Counted from the stretch's first letter, positions 1 through 6,355 are shown. The stretch: 8,413 bases of DNA from an uncultured Anaerolineaceae bacterium (GCA_937894825.1 CALCQT010000060.1:1-8413); one strand, 5' to 3'. Notes: a model not told the origin generated them from the letters alone. Program-made: numbers and translations.

Positions 1-1131
1 AGCCGTTGTGCCAGCCGGCACCTGGAAAGTGACGCCGGAGACGGACGGGACCTCCGCGTTGGGATAGGTGAACGAGACATCGGTAAAGCTGATATCGGAT
101 CCGTTCGGATGTTTTCCCGCAACCGGTTCGGGCAGCGGTTTTTCAGATAGGATCGAATCAATTCTGTTTACGGCTTCATCGGTGATCATCTTGTAGCTGC
201 TGGAGTACATCACTTTCATCAGCATGGAAGCGCTGGCAGGTGTAAAGATGATGTAAAAAATAAAACTGAGGATGAAATTTGCATAGTCCGTTGTTTTTGA
301 AGCGATCAGGATCCCGGCAGGGATTAAGAGGAAAAATGTGCCCTGTATCGCGGTGGTGAAGGCGGTCATCGGCAGTTTCCAGGAGAGGGTGTACTGCGTG
401 ACAAATTCCTTGTATTTTATGATGGAGTCATAAAATCGTTTGAAAGAGTGCACTGTCTGACCGAATACTTTGACGACTGAGATGCCGCGCACATATTCAA
501 CCGCTTCATTATTCATGTCTTCCAGCGAATTTTGATATTGTTTCAGAAATCCGGAGGAGGATTTTTGCATCATGACCATTTCCAGACCGAGGCCAATCAC
601 GATCGTGATCAGGCTCAAAACGCCCAAACGCCAGTCAAAAATGAGCAACAGTGCAACCGCCGCGAGCGGCATAACGAATGACGCCGCCAGATCGGGAATT
701 TGATGCGCAATGAAGGTTTCGGTCTGTCCTGAGTTTTCATCAATGATCTTGCGCAATTTCCCGCTGGAATTGGTGGTGTGGAAACCAAGCGGAAGCCGGA
801 CCAGATGATGCAGTAATTGGGATTTCATGTTACGGGCTGTGTAGAAGGCCGCGATGTGTGAGCACATCAGGGCGATGAAGTACAGCAGAAACGCTGCCGC
901 GCTCAATCCAACCGCAAGCCAGCCATAAAATGAGAGCCTTGAGATGTCCACGGATTGCAGATCCGGCGCAGCCGAAATGATTTCCCGGACAACAAAATAA
1001 ATACACACGAATGGGCTGAGCTGGATTACCGCGCTGATCGCCGAAAGCAGACAAGATAAAACAATGAGTGGTTTATGTTTTCCGGTAAACTCGAACAGAC
1101 GGGCGATACCGGTTTTATTTGACTTCCCCAT
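1..1131 (-). CDS. ABC exporter half-transporter (permease fused to ATPase), N-terminal 377 residues
   Basis: The frame is open from an ATG at 1131 to the left edge, giving 377 residues; the rest of the ATPase domain lies outside. The start is set by AAAGGAG at 1137-1143, five bases upstream. Residues about 20-300 form a six-helix ABC exporter membrane domain, with hydrophobic stretches near 21-48, 70-90, 143-165, 168-185, 258-277 and 284-304. Residues about 124-148 (GKLRKIIDENSG, then FIAHQIPD) are typical of the exporter subfamily related to YbtP/YbtQ and other iron-linked ABC proteins. From residue about 346 the nucleotide-binding domain begins (ISFTDVSFTYP), and the window ends just before the expected Walker A motif. 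Such proteins often work as pairs encoded side by side, so a partner further left is likely. The upstream gap carries Fur-like and DtxR-like palindromes, which fits a role in metal or siderophore traffic. The family is secure; the substrate is inferred. Confidence 0.9.
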   Translation of the reverse strand, partial: MGKSNKTGIARLFEFTGKHKPLIVLSCLLSAISAVIQLSPFVCIYFVVREIISAAPDLQSVDISRLSFYGWLAVGLSAAAFLLYFIALMCSHIAAFYTARNMKSQLLHHLVRLPLGFHTTNSSGKLRKIIDENSGQTETFIAHQIPDLAASFVMPLAAVALLLIFDWRLGVLSLITIVIGLGLEMVMMQKSSSGFLKQYQNSLEDMNNEAVEYVRGISVVKVFGQTVHSFKRFYDSIIKYKEFVTQYTLSWKLPMTAFTTAIQGTFFLLIPAGILIASKTTDYANFILSFIFYIIFTPASASMLMKVMYSSSYKMITDEAVNRIDSILSEKPLPEPVAGKHPNGSDISFTDVSFTYPNAEVPSVSGVTFQVPAGTTA

Positions 1132-1280
1132 AATTTCTCCTTTCAAAAGAGGGGCTTCTTACAACAGCAAACCGAATTTTGTGTTCCTTTGCAGGGGACC
1201 CTTTCCAACGAGAAAAATTGCGGTCAGGTTTGAAGCGGCGTTAAAGTCTAAAAACATAACGGCGGTTCCCCCTTTTTTAC

Positions 1281-1318
1281 CAATTTGAATTTTGATACTG
1301 GGACCAAAATTCGAATTG
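1281..1318. repeat. AT-rich stem-loop in the ABC gene leader
   Basis: CAATTTGAATTTTG at 1281-1294 is the inverse of CAAAATTCGAATTG at 1305-1318 with one mismatch, leaving a 10-base loop. In plus-strand RNA the mismatch is a U-G wobble; in minus-strand RNA it is A-C. No U-run follows on either strand, so an intrinsic terminator is unlikely. It lies about 150 bases upstream of the ABC start codon and could be a leader structure or a palindromic protein site. Confidence 0.4.
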
Positions 1319-1463
1319 CTGTGTTTTTGCAAGAAGACAGGTTTCACCCGTTGCTCCTGCCTCTGATTACTTCCGGGCAAAATCGGAAATATATTCTGCT
1401 TATCTGATAACTTTTCTTTATTGGCGCCGTTCAGGCGTTTCGGGTCCCTTCACACGCGCCTAT

Positions 1464-1481
1464 GGTTAGCAATGTCTAACC
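1464..1481. promoter_or_regulatory. Palindrome GGTTAG-N6-CTAACC, DtxR-like operator candidate
   Basis: The sequence shows perfect 6-bp arms, GGTTAG at 1464-1469 and CTAACC at 1476-1481, around CAATGT. The same arms and the same six-base spacing recur at 1819-1836. The GGTTAG/CTAACC half-sites resemble those of DtxR/IdeR-type metal repressors, although the classical IdeR consensus has a one-base centre. I see no good promoter directly at this copy. Confidence 0.4.
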
Positions 1482-1663
1482 TTTTTCTAAAAAAAATGTG
1501 TGCTTTTATTCTTTGCACCCATGCATTTCTTTCTTCGCTTGCCATTACTGTCCGGTGCGGCCAGCCAAATTTTGGTTCCTTCTGTCCGGCTCTCCGGAGA
1601 AAAAAAATGGGAAGTCGTTTAAGGGAATCATTCTGACGAAATCTATTCGTAATTTTACAATAA

Positions 1664-1680
1664 ATGCGAATCATTCGCAT
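1664..1680. promoter_or_regulatory. Perfect 17-bp palindrome ATGCGAAT-C-ATTCGCAT at the predicted start of promoter P2
   Basis: The core TGCGAAT-C-ATTCGCA has the 7-1-7 layout of Fur-family boxes (TGATAAT-N-ATTATCA for Bacillus Fur), differing at positions 3 and 4 of each arm. It starts 10 bases downstream of the -10 element of P2, so it would cover the initial transcribed bases, a usual place for a repressor. The 8-mer ATGCGAAT also occurs alone at 1748-1755 and 7485-7492. Whether Fur, Zur, PerR or an unrelated repressor binds is unknown. Confidence 0.5.
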
Positions 1681-1689
1681 CCGCAAAGT

Positions 1690-1718
1690 ATTTTACTGAA
1701 ATTGATTTTTATTGTCAA
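1690..1718 (-). promoter_or_regulatory. Promoter P2 (TTGACA - 17 bp - TAAAAT)
   Basis: On the minus strand a consensus -35 TTGACA (1713-1718) is followed by a 17-bp spacer (1696-1712) and TAAAAT (1690-1695). Transcription would begin near 1683, right at the ATGCGAAT palindrome, and run about 550 bases before the ABC start codon. It is the best promoter in this gap; no other minus-strand gene lies between it and the ABC gene. Confidence 0.65.
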
Positions 1719-1818
1719 GCCATATCATCGACGGTGCTTACGATGCCATGCGAATTGTTTTCTGTTGCTTCGGGTGTTACTGTGACGCCTTTTTCTATGC
1801 CTTATCTTAATCGATTTT

Positions 1819-1836
1819 GGTTAGTTGAAACTAACG
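1819..1836. promoter_or_regulatory. Palindrome GGTTAG-N6-CTAACG at the predicted start of promoter P1
   Basis: GGTTAG at 1819-1824 and CTAAC at 1831-1835 flank TTGAAA, giving 5-bp arms that extend inward to 6 (GTTAGT/ACTAAC). It is the second copy of the motif at 1464-1481. It lies 10 bases downstream of the -10 of P1, so a bound protein would block initiation. The resemblance to DtxR-family half-sites is suggestive only. Confidence 0.45.
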
Positions 1837-1846
1837 AATAAAGGAT

Positions 1847-1876
1847 ATCATATTTTTTCCGTTTGTCCATTCGCAA
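1847..1876 (-). promoter_or_regulatory. Promoter P1 candidate (TTGCGA - 18 bp - TATGAT)
   Basis: On the minus strand TTGCGA (1871-1876, four of six consensus bases) stands 18 bp upstream of TATGAT (1847-1852, five of six). The start would fall near 1840, directly ahead of the GGTTAG palindrome, with a Fur-type box about 19 bp upstream of the -35. It is weaker than P2, but the operator placement on both sides supports it. Confidence 0.4.
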
Positions 1877-1894
1877 CAATGGTATTCAGGAAGA

Positions 1895-1909
1895 TGAAAA
1901 TGATTTTCA
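1895..1909. promoter_or_regulatory. Fur-type box TGAAAAT-G-ATTTTCA
   Basis: This is a perfect 7-1-7 palindrome. It matches the Bacillus Fur box TGATAAT-N-ATTATCA at all but one position per arm (A for T at position 4), and TGAAAAT-N-ATTTTCA is a common natural Fur-site variant. It sits between the terminator of the beta-helix gene and promoter P1, so it should act on the ABC exporter transcript. Iron-responsive control is inferred from the site alone. Confidence 0.55.
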
Positions 1910-1928
1910 AACGGAGCCTTGTGAATCG

Positions 1929-1963
1929 AAAAAGCGCTCATCTGAGGATCCCCAAGTGAGCGC
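1929..1963 (-). terminator. Intrinsic terminator of the beta-helix gene
   Basis: On the minus strand GCGCTCA (1957-1963) pairs with TGAGCGC (1934-1940), a perfect 7-bp GC-rich stem with a 16-base loop, followed immediately by TTTTT (1929-1933). It lies about 60 bases after the stop codon at 2023, so it ends that transcript and insulates the ABC control region. Confidence 0.6.
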
Positions 1964-1984
1964 CTGATATTAAGCCGAGTATCA

Positions 1985-2010
1985 CGGCGTTCCCTTCAAC
2001 GGGAATGCCG
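1985..2010. repeat. 10-bp stem-loop just after the beta-helix stop codon
   Basis: CGGCGTTCCC (1985-1994) and GGGAATGCCG (2001-2010) form a stem with a 6-base loop. Position 1989/2006 is a G-U wobble in plus-strand RNA but a C-A mismatch in minus-strand RNA. There is no U-run, so it is probably a 3' mRNA structure or half of a two-hairpin termination region rather than a terminator alone. Confidence 0.35.
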
Positions 2011-2022
2011 GTTCAACGATCG

Positions 2023-3576
2023 TTAATGGACAGAAAATCCGGTGTTCACGCCATAATAGGCGTCGAATGCCGTACGGTCGATGGATGATGTGCTCAATTG
2101 GTTGGCGCTGTCTGTTGTGACGGTTGTTGTGTAAGCGCCGGTTACGGTTACGGTGTACGGGCTGGTACCGCTGATAATGGCCGTGCCGTTTGTCTGGATC
2201 GTTACGGTATTTCCGTCTTGATCAACGATCAAAGCGCCTTCCTCCGCGTTCAAATTGGTTACAGTGGAATTCCCACTGACGATCCATTTTGACGCAGCGT
2301 CGAGATTCATCGTAATGGGCGCGGCGGACTCGGTGCTATTCACGGCGTTGGCAGATATGCCGGTTGCGCCTGTGTAGGTCGTGCCTTCCAGAAGATACAT
2401 GTCCAGGCTGCTGATCGTGTCCACGTCAATGTCGCCGCTGAGCGTTTCGCCAAGTCCGGTGAATTTGATATTCGAACCGTTGTTTCCGGGGGTACCCCAG
2501 TTATTGGAATCATTCCCCTGAATCGTCAGCAGATTGACGTTTTTGCTTTCAAACACGAGTGTTGTCTCTTTCAAAACAATGACCGCGGTTGTGTTGGTGC
2601 TGTAAAACATGGCTCCGGCGGTAATTGCGCTTTCCAGGGTGGAATTATACGCTTCGAATGTCGCGGTGTTCCCGGTGGAAGCTTCCGCGTCACCGGACGT
2701 GGACTGGTATAGAATGATCCCGTTCACAACCGGATCGCTGGCTGTGGCGTCTGCATGGGTGCTTTTCAGCGACGAATTATAGATCAAAATGGTGTTCAAG
2801 CCTTCCATGCCCGCGATCTGGCTGCCTGAAGCGACACCTGTCACATTATTTACCTGGATGTCGCCGGTGGAATATAGTAACGGAGATCCAGAGCCGGCGG
2901 TTGAGAGCTGACTGTTCGTGACCGAGATCGATCCGCCGCCGCGATCGGTGGCAATTGCTGCGCTGTGATCACCTTGCGTCGAAATCGTCATCCGATTCGC
3001 GATAATCGTCCCGCCGTAAGTGGCATCCAGTCCTCTGGAGTTATCCGCTGTGGTGGAGATGGCGTCATTATCAGCGTAAACGGTTGCGTTGTCGGTTGCG
3101 AAGATCCCGTTGCTGCCCTTGCTGTCCGCTGTCAGTGTACTATTGGAAATATAAGCTGTGGATCCGCTGTTTACCGCGAGAAGGATGGAATTCAGCCCGT
3201 AAAAATTGCTGTTATCATCATTGGCACTGTCACCGGATTTGTAAAAGGTACCGTTTGTGAGGGTCATGGTCCCGCCGTTTTGCACGAGCGCCGAATTCTG
3301 GTCTGTCTCGGATGCCGCGTAGGATTCGCTGACGGATGTCAGGTTCGTTCCGTTGGCAATCAGTACGCCGGAGAGATCCCCGCTATAGTCATATGTCATT
3401 GTATGGGCGCCGCCTCCGAATGGCGGCTGTCCCGATGGTGGTTGCCCGCCCTGGGGCATGGACGGCGGCATCGCACCGGCTAAAGCCGGCGTCACGCCTG
3501 AGAGTAAAATTGTCACGGCCATAAATAAGGCCAATAGATTCGTTATGTTTTTTTTTATTTTCAAGGTTTTGTGCAT
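2023..3576 (-). CDS. Secreted right-handed beta-helix (adhesin-like) protein
   Basis: The product has 517 residues from the ATG at 3576, preceded five bases upstream by a perfect AAGGAGG; a longer frame back to 3651 adds 25 residues without a comparable site. Residues 1-33 are a signal peptide: KTLKIKK, a hydrophobic core near 13-27, then a likely signal peptidase I site after ALA at 33. Residues about 37-57 are rich in Pro, Gly and Gln (MPQGGQPPSGQPPFGGG). The remainder, rich in Ser, Thr, Asn, Gly and Ala, shows loose repeats of the kind 'strand - turn - N-S/T-T-L' (SNSTLTAD, VTNSQLSTAG, IYNSSLKSTH, AYNSTLESA), as in parallel beta-helix surface proteins. I see no cysteine, LPXTG motif, S-layer homology domain, dockerin or C-terminal membrane anchor, so it may be released or bound non-covalently. 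Ligand or enzymatic activity is unknown. It is a single-gene unit with its own terminator. Confidence 0.8.
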   Translation of the reverse strand: MHKTLKIKKNITNLLALFMAVTILLSGVTPALAGAMPPSMPQGGQPPSGQPPFGGGAHTMTYDYSGDLSGVLIANGTNLTSVSESYAASETDQNSALVQNGGTMTLTNGTFYKSGDSANDDNSNFYGLNSILLAVNSGSTAYISNSTLTADSKGSNGIFATDNATVYADNDAISTTADNSRGLDATYGGTIIANRMTISTQGDHSAAIATDRGGGSISVTNSQLSTAGSGSPLLYSTGDIQVNNVTGVASGSQIAGMEGLNTILIYNSSLKSTHADATASDPVVNGIILYQSTSGDAEASTGNTATFEAYNSTLESAITAGAMFYSTNTTAVIVLKETTLVFESKNVNLLTIQGNDSNNWGTPGNNGSNIKFTGLGETLSGDIDVDTISSLDMYLLEGTTYTGATGISANAVNSTESAAPITMNLDAASKWIVSGNSTVTNLNAEEGALIVDQDGNTVTIQTNGTAIISGTSPYTVTVTGAYTTTVTTDSANQLSTSSIDRTAFDAYYGVNTGFSVH

Positions 3577-3581
3577 TACAA

Positions 3582-3588
3582 CCTCCTT
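3582..3588 (-). promoter_or_regulatory. Ribosome binding site that fixes the beta-helix gene start
   Basis: AAGGAGG on the minus strand, five bases before the ATG at 3576. It places the start so that the signal peptide begins MHKTLKIKK, rather than at the far upstream methionine at 3651. Confidence 0.85.
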
Positions 3589-3599
3589 ACTATTGATTG

Positions 3600-3626
3600 A
3601 TTTTAGCTGTTTGTTATTCAATGCAA
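3600..3626 (-). promoter_or_regulatory. Weak promoter candidate for the beta-helix gene
   Basis: On the minus strand TAAAAT (3600-3605) has a poor -35, TTGCAT (3621-3626), at 15 bp. The start would fall near 3593, only a few bases ahead of the ribosome binding site. The rest of the 215-bp gap (3577-3791) offers no better match. The gene follows a terminator, so it needs a promoter here, but this assignment is tentative. Confidence 0.3.
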
Positions 3627-3717
3627 GTTTAACTTCGGCTAAAAAAACCAATGGACTGCGGGGAGGATTGCAATCAATTCACTACAACGTATGCTCAGGG
3701 GAAAAGAAAGTTGAGAC

Positions 3718-3753
3718 AAAAAAGGTACACCTCTTTATTAAAAGGTGTACCTT
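3718..3753 (-). terminator. Intrinsic terminator of the DUF969-DUF979-pcp operon
   Basis: A perfect 11-bp stem, AAGGTACACCT (3722-3732) against AGGTGTACCTT (3743-3753), with a 10-base loop. On the minus strand it runs directly into a six-base T-run (3718-3723, overlapping the base of the stem). It lies about 40 bases after the pcp stop codon. The plus-strand side lacks a T-run, so it serves the minus strand. Confidence 0.85.
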
Positions 3754-3791
3754 CTCAAAGCTTAAAAAAATAGCTGCAGCGCCCGAACCGA

Positions 3792-4436
3792 TCAGTGAAT
3801 TGTGCCTCCGACGGCATGAATGTCCTGTTCATTTTCCGCAATGCCGAGGATGGCCGCTTGCAGACCGCGTGCAATGTCCTGCATACTTAACGATGGGGCT
3901 GCCACTGCGCGATTTACCGTTTGTTCCGGGATGAACGGAACGTGGACAAATCCGCCGCGTGTCGTTGGGTATTTTTTCGCCAGCAAATATAAAACACCAT
4001 ACATCAGGTGGTTGCATACAAAGGTGCCGGCTGAATTGGACACACTGGCAGGTAAGCCTGCTTCTCTGATTTTGGCTACCATCGCCTTGACCGGCAAAGT
4101 TGTGAAGTATGCCGGAGCGCCGTCCTGAAAGATCATTGTGTCAACCGGTTGGTTCCCTTCGTTGTCCGGGATGCGCGCATCATCAACATTGATCGCAACG
4201 CGTTCCGGGGTGATCTCAAAACGGCCGCCTGCTTGTCCAATGCACAACACCACATCCGGTTTCTCCTTTTCGATGGCGGCCTCGACGATCTGAATCGATT
4301 TGTGGAATACTGTGGGAACTTCAAGTTTGACCACTTCCACATCATTCAGTTTATCCGGGACCAGTTTAACAGCTTCAAGCGCCGGATTGATCTTATCTCC
4401 GCCAAAAGGATCAAAAGCGGTTAGTAATACTTTCAT
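3792..4436 (-). CDS. pcp: Pyrrolidone-carboxylate peptidase (pyroglutamyl peptidase I, family C15)
   Basis: This cytoplasmic cysteine peptidase removes an N-terminal pyroglutamate (5-oxoproline) from peptides. At 214 residues it has the normal bacterial length. The start [13 protein letters not shown] is the usual family N-terminus; a longer in-frame version from 4496 would add 20 residues unlike the family and has no ribosome binding site, while AAAGGGAA lies just upstream of 4436. The catalytic triad is intact: Glu78 in ITPERVAIN, Cys141 in [10 protein letters not shown] and His165 in [11 protein letters not shown], each three positions short of the Bacillus amyloliquefaciens residues 81/144/168. 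It is the last gene of the operon, 82 bp after the DUF979 gene and ahead of a strong terminator. The upstream genes encode the proposed 5-oxoproline transporter, so peptidase and transporter share a substrate or product. Confidence 0.97.
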   Translation of the reverse strand: MKVLLTAFDPFGGDKINPALEAVKLVPDKLNDVEVVKLEVPTVFHKSIQIVEAAIEKEKPDVVLCIGQAGGRFEITPERVAINVDDARIPDNEGNQPVDTMIFQDGAPAYFTTLPVKAMVAKIREAGLPASVSNSAGTFVCNHLMYGVLYLLAKKYPTTRGGFVHVPFIPEQTVNRAVAAPSLSMQDIARGLQAAILGIAENEQDIHAVGGTIH

Positions 4437-4518
4437 TAGAAATTCCCTTTCTGCCGAAGTCGCTGATAAATGGTGTTTGACAGATGCCTTCTCCATTTAC
4501 AGGATGCGTAGCAAAGCA

Positions 4519-5478
4519 TTAAAAAGCGAGGAAATACATCGCAAATATATGAATGATCAGCATAATAATCGCGACGGGAAGCTGAGCTTTGATAATTGAA
4601 TACTTGTTTTTCGTTTCAAGCAAAGCTGCCGGCATGATGTTAAAGTTTGCTGCCATGGGCGTCATCAGGGTACCGCAATAACCTGCTGTTAGTCCAAGCG
4701 CCCCAACCCAGAACGGATTCGCACCCTGCAAAATCAGGAACGGAAGGCCGATTCCGACTGTAATGACAGAGAATGCAGCAAAACCATTCCCCATAATTAT
4801 TGTGAACAGCGCCATAGCGATACAATAAACCGCTACGGCGATGAAACGGTTGTCAGCGGGAATAATTGCCTGTACCCCGGTGGAAATCACTGTGCCGACA
4901 CCGGCAGCGGTGAACAGCGCGCCGAGCGCTGCGAGAACCTGCGGCAAGATACCAACCGGTCCGACGTTATCCATCAAACGGGTTCCGTCTGTGACAGTGT
5001 TACTGATTTTTGTTTTCGTCACAAGATAAGCAGCAAGAAGCCCCAAGATCGCTGATACGCCGATTGCGTTATTTGCTCCCAGTTGCTTCCAGAATGTGGC
5101 AACTAATACAGCGGTCAATGCAAGTACAACGGGAGGAATAAAGACCTTGTACCCGAATTTATCTGCCCCAGCACGCGTTTCAGCATCTGTTGGTACATCA
5201 CTTTTGCTTTGCTTCACTTTGTTCAAAGCAGTCAGCGCCGCCATCGCGAGAACACAGAGACCTGTGATGAACTTCGGCAGATAAGGGCCGACGATGAATG
5301 TAAAAGCCAGGATAAACCAGAATAGTGCGGTAAAAATCCGAACTTTCAATTGAGAATCGTTGAGCGCCTTAATGCCTACCATCAAGAAAATAAGGCCGAT
5401 AATTACATAGAAAAACTCAGCGACAGTGGTGGAAAGACCCCATTCGGAGATCTTGGACAAATCTAATAACGTGCTCAT
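4519..5478 (-). CDS. DUF979 family membrane protein, proposed 5-oxoproline transporter subunit
   Basis: A 319-residue, strongly hydrophobic protein with about ten membrane segments (near 21-37, 49-66, 69-86, 113-131, 137-156, 182-205, 212-231, 236-253, 257-273 and 302-318). The most family-like parts are GNGFAAFSVITVGIG (230-244) and AGYCGTLMTPMAAN (265-278), the latter recalling the re-entrant motif of ion-transporter-superfamily carriers. A charged cytoplasmic-type loop (KQSKSDVPTDAE, about 89-100) follows the third segment. The ATG at 5478 has AAGGAGAG at 5485-5492, which overlaps the stop codon of the DUF969 gene, so the two are probably translationally coupled. DUF969 and DUF979 proteins occur together and are named as subunits of a 5-oxoproline transporter from mutant phenotypes in other bacteria (recalled, not checked). 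Being beside pcp supports that role here. Confidence 0.88.
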   Translation of the reverse strand: MSTLLDLSKISEWGLSTTVAEFFYVIIGLIFLMVGIKALNDSQLKVRIFTALFWFILAFTFIVGPYLPKFITGLCVLAMAALTALNKVKQSKSDVPTDAETRAGADKFGYKVFIPPVVLALTAVLVATFWKQLGANNAIGVSAILGLLAAYLVTKTKISNTVTDGTRLMDNVGPVGILPQVLAALGALFTAAGVGTVISTGVQAIIPADNRFIAVAVYCIAMALFTIIMGNGFAAFSVITVGIGLPFLILQGANPFWVGALGLTAGYCGTLMTPMAANFNIMPAALLETKNKYSIIKAQLPVAIIMLIIHIFAMYFLAF

Positions 5479-5490
5479 GATCTTCTCTCC

Positions 5491-6171
5491 TTATTGAGCT
5501 TTCTTGCCCATTTTTTTCTCTAATTTTCTGTCAAATAACATAAAATAGAGACTACCGATGACCACAGAAAAAGCTGCAATCAGAAAAGAACGGGAAGCAA
5601 TTCCAAGTGCGTCAACTTCTTGTCCCTGTTCAACCAGTGTGCTGACGATCAGGAGCGTTCCGGAAGCGCCCATAAAACAGTTCTGGGCGAAGAAATTACC
5701 AAAGTTTTCTGCGGCAGCACTCAAGCCCTTAATCTCATCTTCTGTTTCGTCGTCGAGTTCGCCGTATTTGGCTATCGCAGCGCCTTGCGCCATGGGGTTG
5801 ATAAGCGGCCGGACGAATTGCGGATGCCCACCGATGCGCAATGAAAAGACCGCCGCAATTGAGCGAATGAGCAGATATAGAGATTCAACGCGCCCTGTAG
5901 TTGCTTCCTTCATGGAGCGGATGAAATCAACTGCTTTGTCCTTGAGACCATAACGTTCACAGATCCCGATCACGGGCAAGGTAAGGACAAATAATGTGGC
6001 CAGGCGGTTTGTAAGAAAAGCGTTCCCGAGGGTGGTTAAAATATCCATCGGGGACATCTGTGCTACCAACCCGGTAACGAGGCCGGCAATTACGACTGTT
6101 GCCAAGGTATCCATTTTCAGCACAAAGCCGATAACGACTACCAAGACTCCTATGAGCTTCAGAATTTCCAT
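5491..6171 (-). CDS. DUF969 family membrane protein, proposed 5-oxoproline transporter subunit
   Basis: A 226-residue protein, first gene of the operon. Its ATG at 6171 follows AAGGAGG (6176-6182) by four bases. Membrane segments are visible near 3-19, 22-38, 57-71, 97-113, 160-178 and 193-212. The conserved-looking core includes RIGGHPQFVRPLINPMA (112-128) and ENFGNFFAQNCFMGASG (155-171), with an acidic stretch between them (ELDDETEDE, 138-146); the C-terminus is lysine-rich and probably cytoplasmic. The stop codon at 5491-5493 lies inside the ribosome binding site of the DUF979 gene, a 12-bp gap, which points to equal production of the two subunits. Transport of 5-oxoproline is the published family proposal; the pcp gene in the same operon agrees with it. 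I have no direct evidence for direction of transport or coupling ion. Confidence 0.88.
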   Translation of the reverse strand: MEILKLIGVLVVVIGFVLKMDTLATVVIAGLVTGLVAQMSPMDILTTLGNAFLTNRLATLFVLTLPVIGICERYGLKDKAVDFIRSMKEATTGRVESLYLLIRSIAAVFSLRIGGHPQFVRPLINPMAQGAAIAKYGELDDETEDEIKGLSAAAENFGNFFAQNCFMGASGTLLIVSTLVEQGQEVDALGIASRSFLIAAFSVVIGSLYFMLFDRKLEKKMGKKAQ

Positions 6172-6210
6172 TGGTCCTCCTTATTTTGATAAAGCTGAAA
6201 TGTTGGGTCA

Positions 6211-6238
6211 ATTATACGACAAATAGTCTTATTGACAA
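6211..6238 (-). promoter_or_regulatory. Promoter of the DUF969-DUF979-pcp operon (TTGTCA - 16 bp - TATAAT)
   Basis: On the minus strand a near-consensus -35 TTGTCA (6233-6238) stands 16 bp from a perfect -10 TATAAT (6211-6216). The start would be near 6204, about 33 bases before the DUF969 start codon. It means the operon can be transcribed independently of the upstream aminopeptidase gene. Confidence 0.8.
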
Positions 6239-6355
6239 GAGACGCTTCTTATGGAAATCTAACAAAGGCCTGGTTTTTGAAGCTCAAACCGTAACTGAAA
6301 TTGTTTTGAATGAGGATTGCAGTTTTAGCCCGAAAAACATTGATGGAAGAGTGTT

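Larger units (their letters stand above)
1132..2022. other. 891-bp intergenic control region upstream of the ABC exporter gene
   Basis: I found no convincing gene on either strand. The longest open frames (71-95 codons) lack ribosome binding sites and recognisable protein sequence. The stretch holds, from right to left, two hairpins after the beta-helix gene, a Fur-type box, two predicted minus-strand promoters, three more palindromes and a long AT-rich stem-loop, each listed separately. If transcription starts at the promoters given here, the ABC mRNA would carry a leader of about 550 to 710 bases, which is unusually long. A decayed gene or a small RNA in this space cannot be excluded. Confidence 0.6.

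Noticed and set aside
1159..1380. 73-codon minus-strand frame in the ABC leader
   Set aside because: There is no ribosome binding site and no recognisable domain, and the 14-bp stem-loop lies inside it. It could be a remnant, but I cannot support a gene.
1400..1410. 11-bp palindrome TTATC-T-GATAA
   Set aside because: Short and AT-rich, without a partner copy or an aligned promoter; expected by chance in such DNA.
1450..1686. 78-codon minus-strand frame starting within the ATGCGAAT palindrome
   Set aside because: No ribosome binding site, composition unlike the neighbouring proteins, and it runs through a second palindrome. It is best read as chance.
2965..3483. 172-codon plus-strand frame opposite the beta-helix gene
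   Set aside because: It is the complement of a well-supported coding region with low-complexity composition; no upstream ribosome binding site or family match.
3577..3651. Upstream extension of the beta-helix gene from a start codon at 3651
   Set aside because: It would put 25 residues ahead of a good signal peptide, and AAGGAGG stands five bases before the internal ATG at 3576.
4437..4496. Upstream start for Pcp adding 20 residues
   Set aside because: Family members begin at [13 protein letters not shown]; the extension has no ribosome binding site and does not resemble the family.
4468..4498. AAATGG...CCATTT inverted repeat between the DUF979 and pcp genes
   Set aside because: A 6-bp AT-rich stem with a 19-base loop is too weak to separate the two genes into different transcripts.
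5558..5953. 131-codon plus-strand frame opposite the DUF969 gene
   Set aside because: It is a shadow of a conserved membrane protein gene; basic and serine-rich translation typical of antisense frames.
6271..6289. GGTTT...AAACC hairpin after the aminopeptidase stop
   Set aside because: The stem is only 5 bp, or 7 with a bulge, and no T-run follows, so I do not call a terminator.
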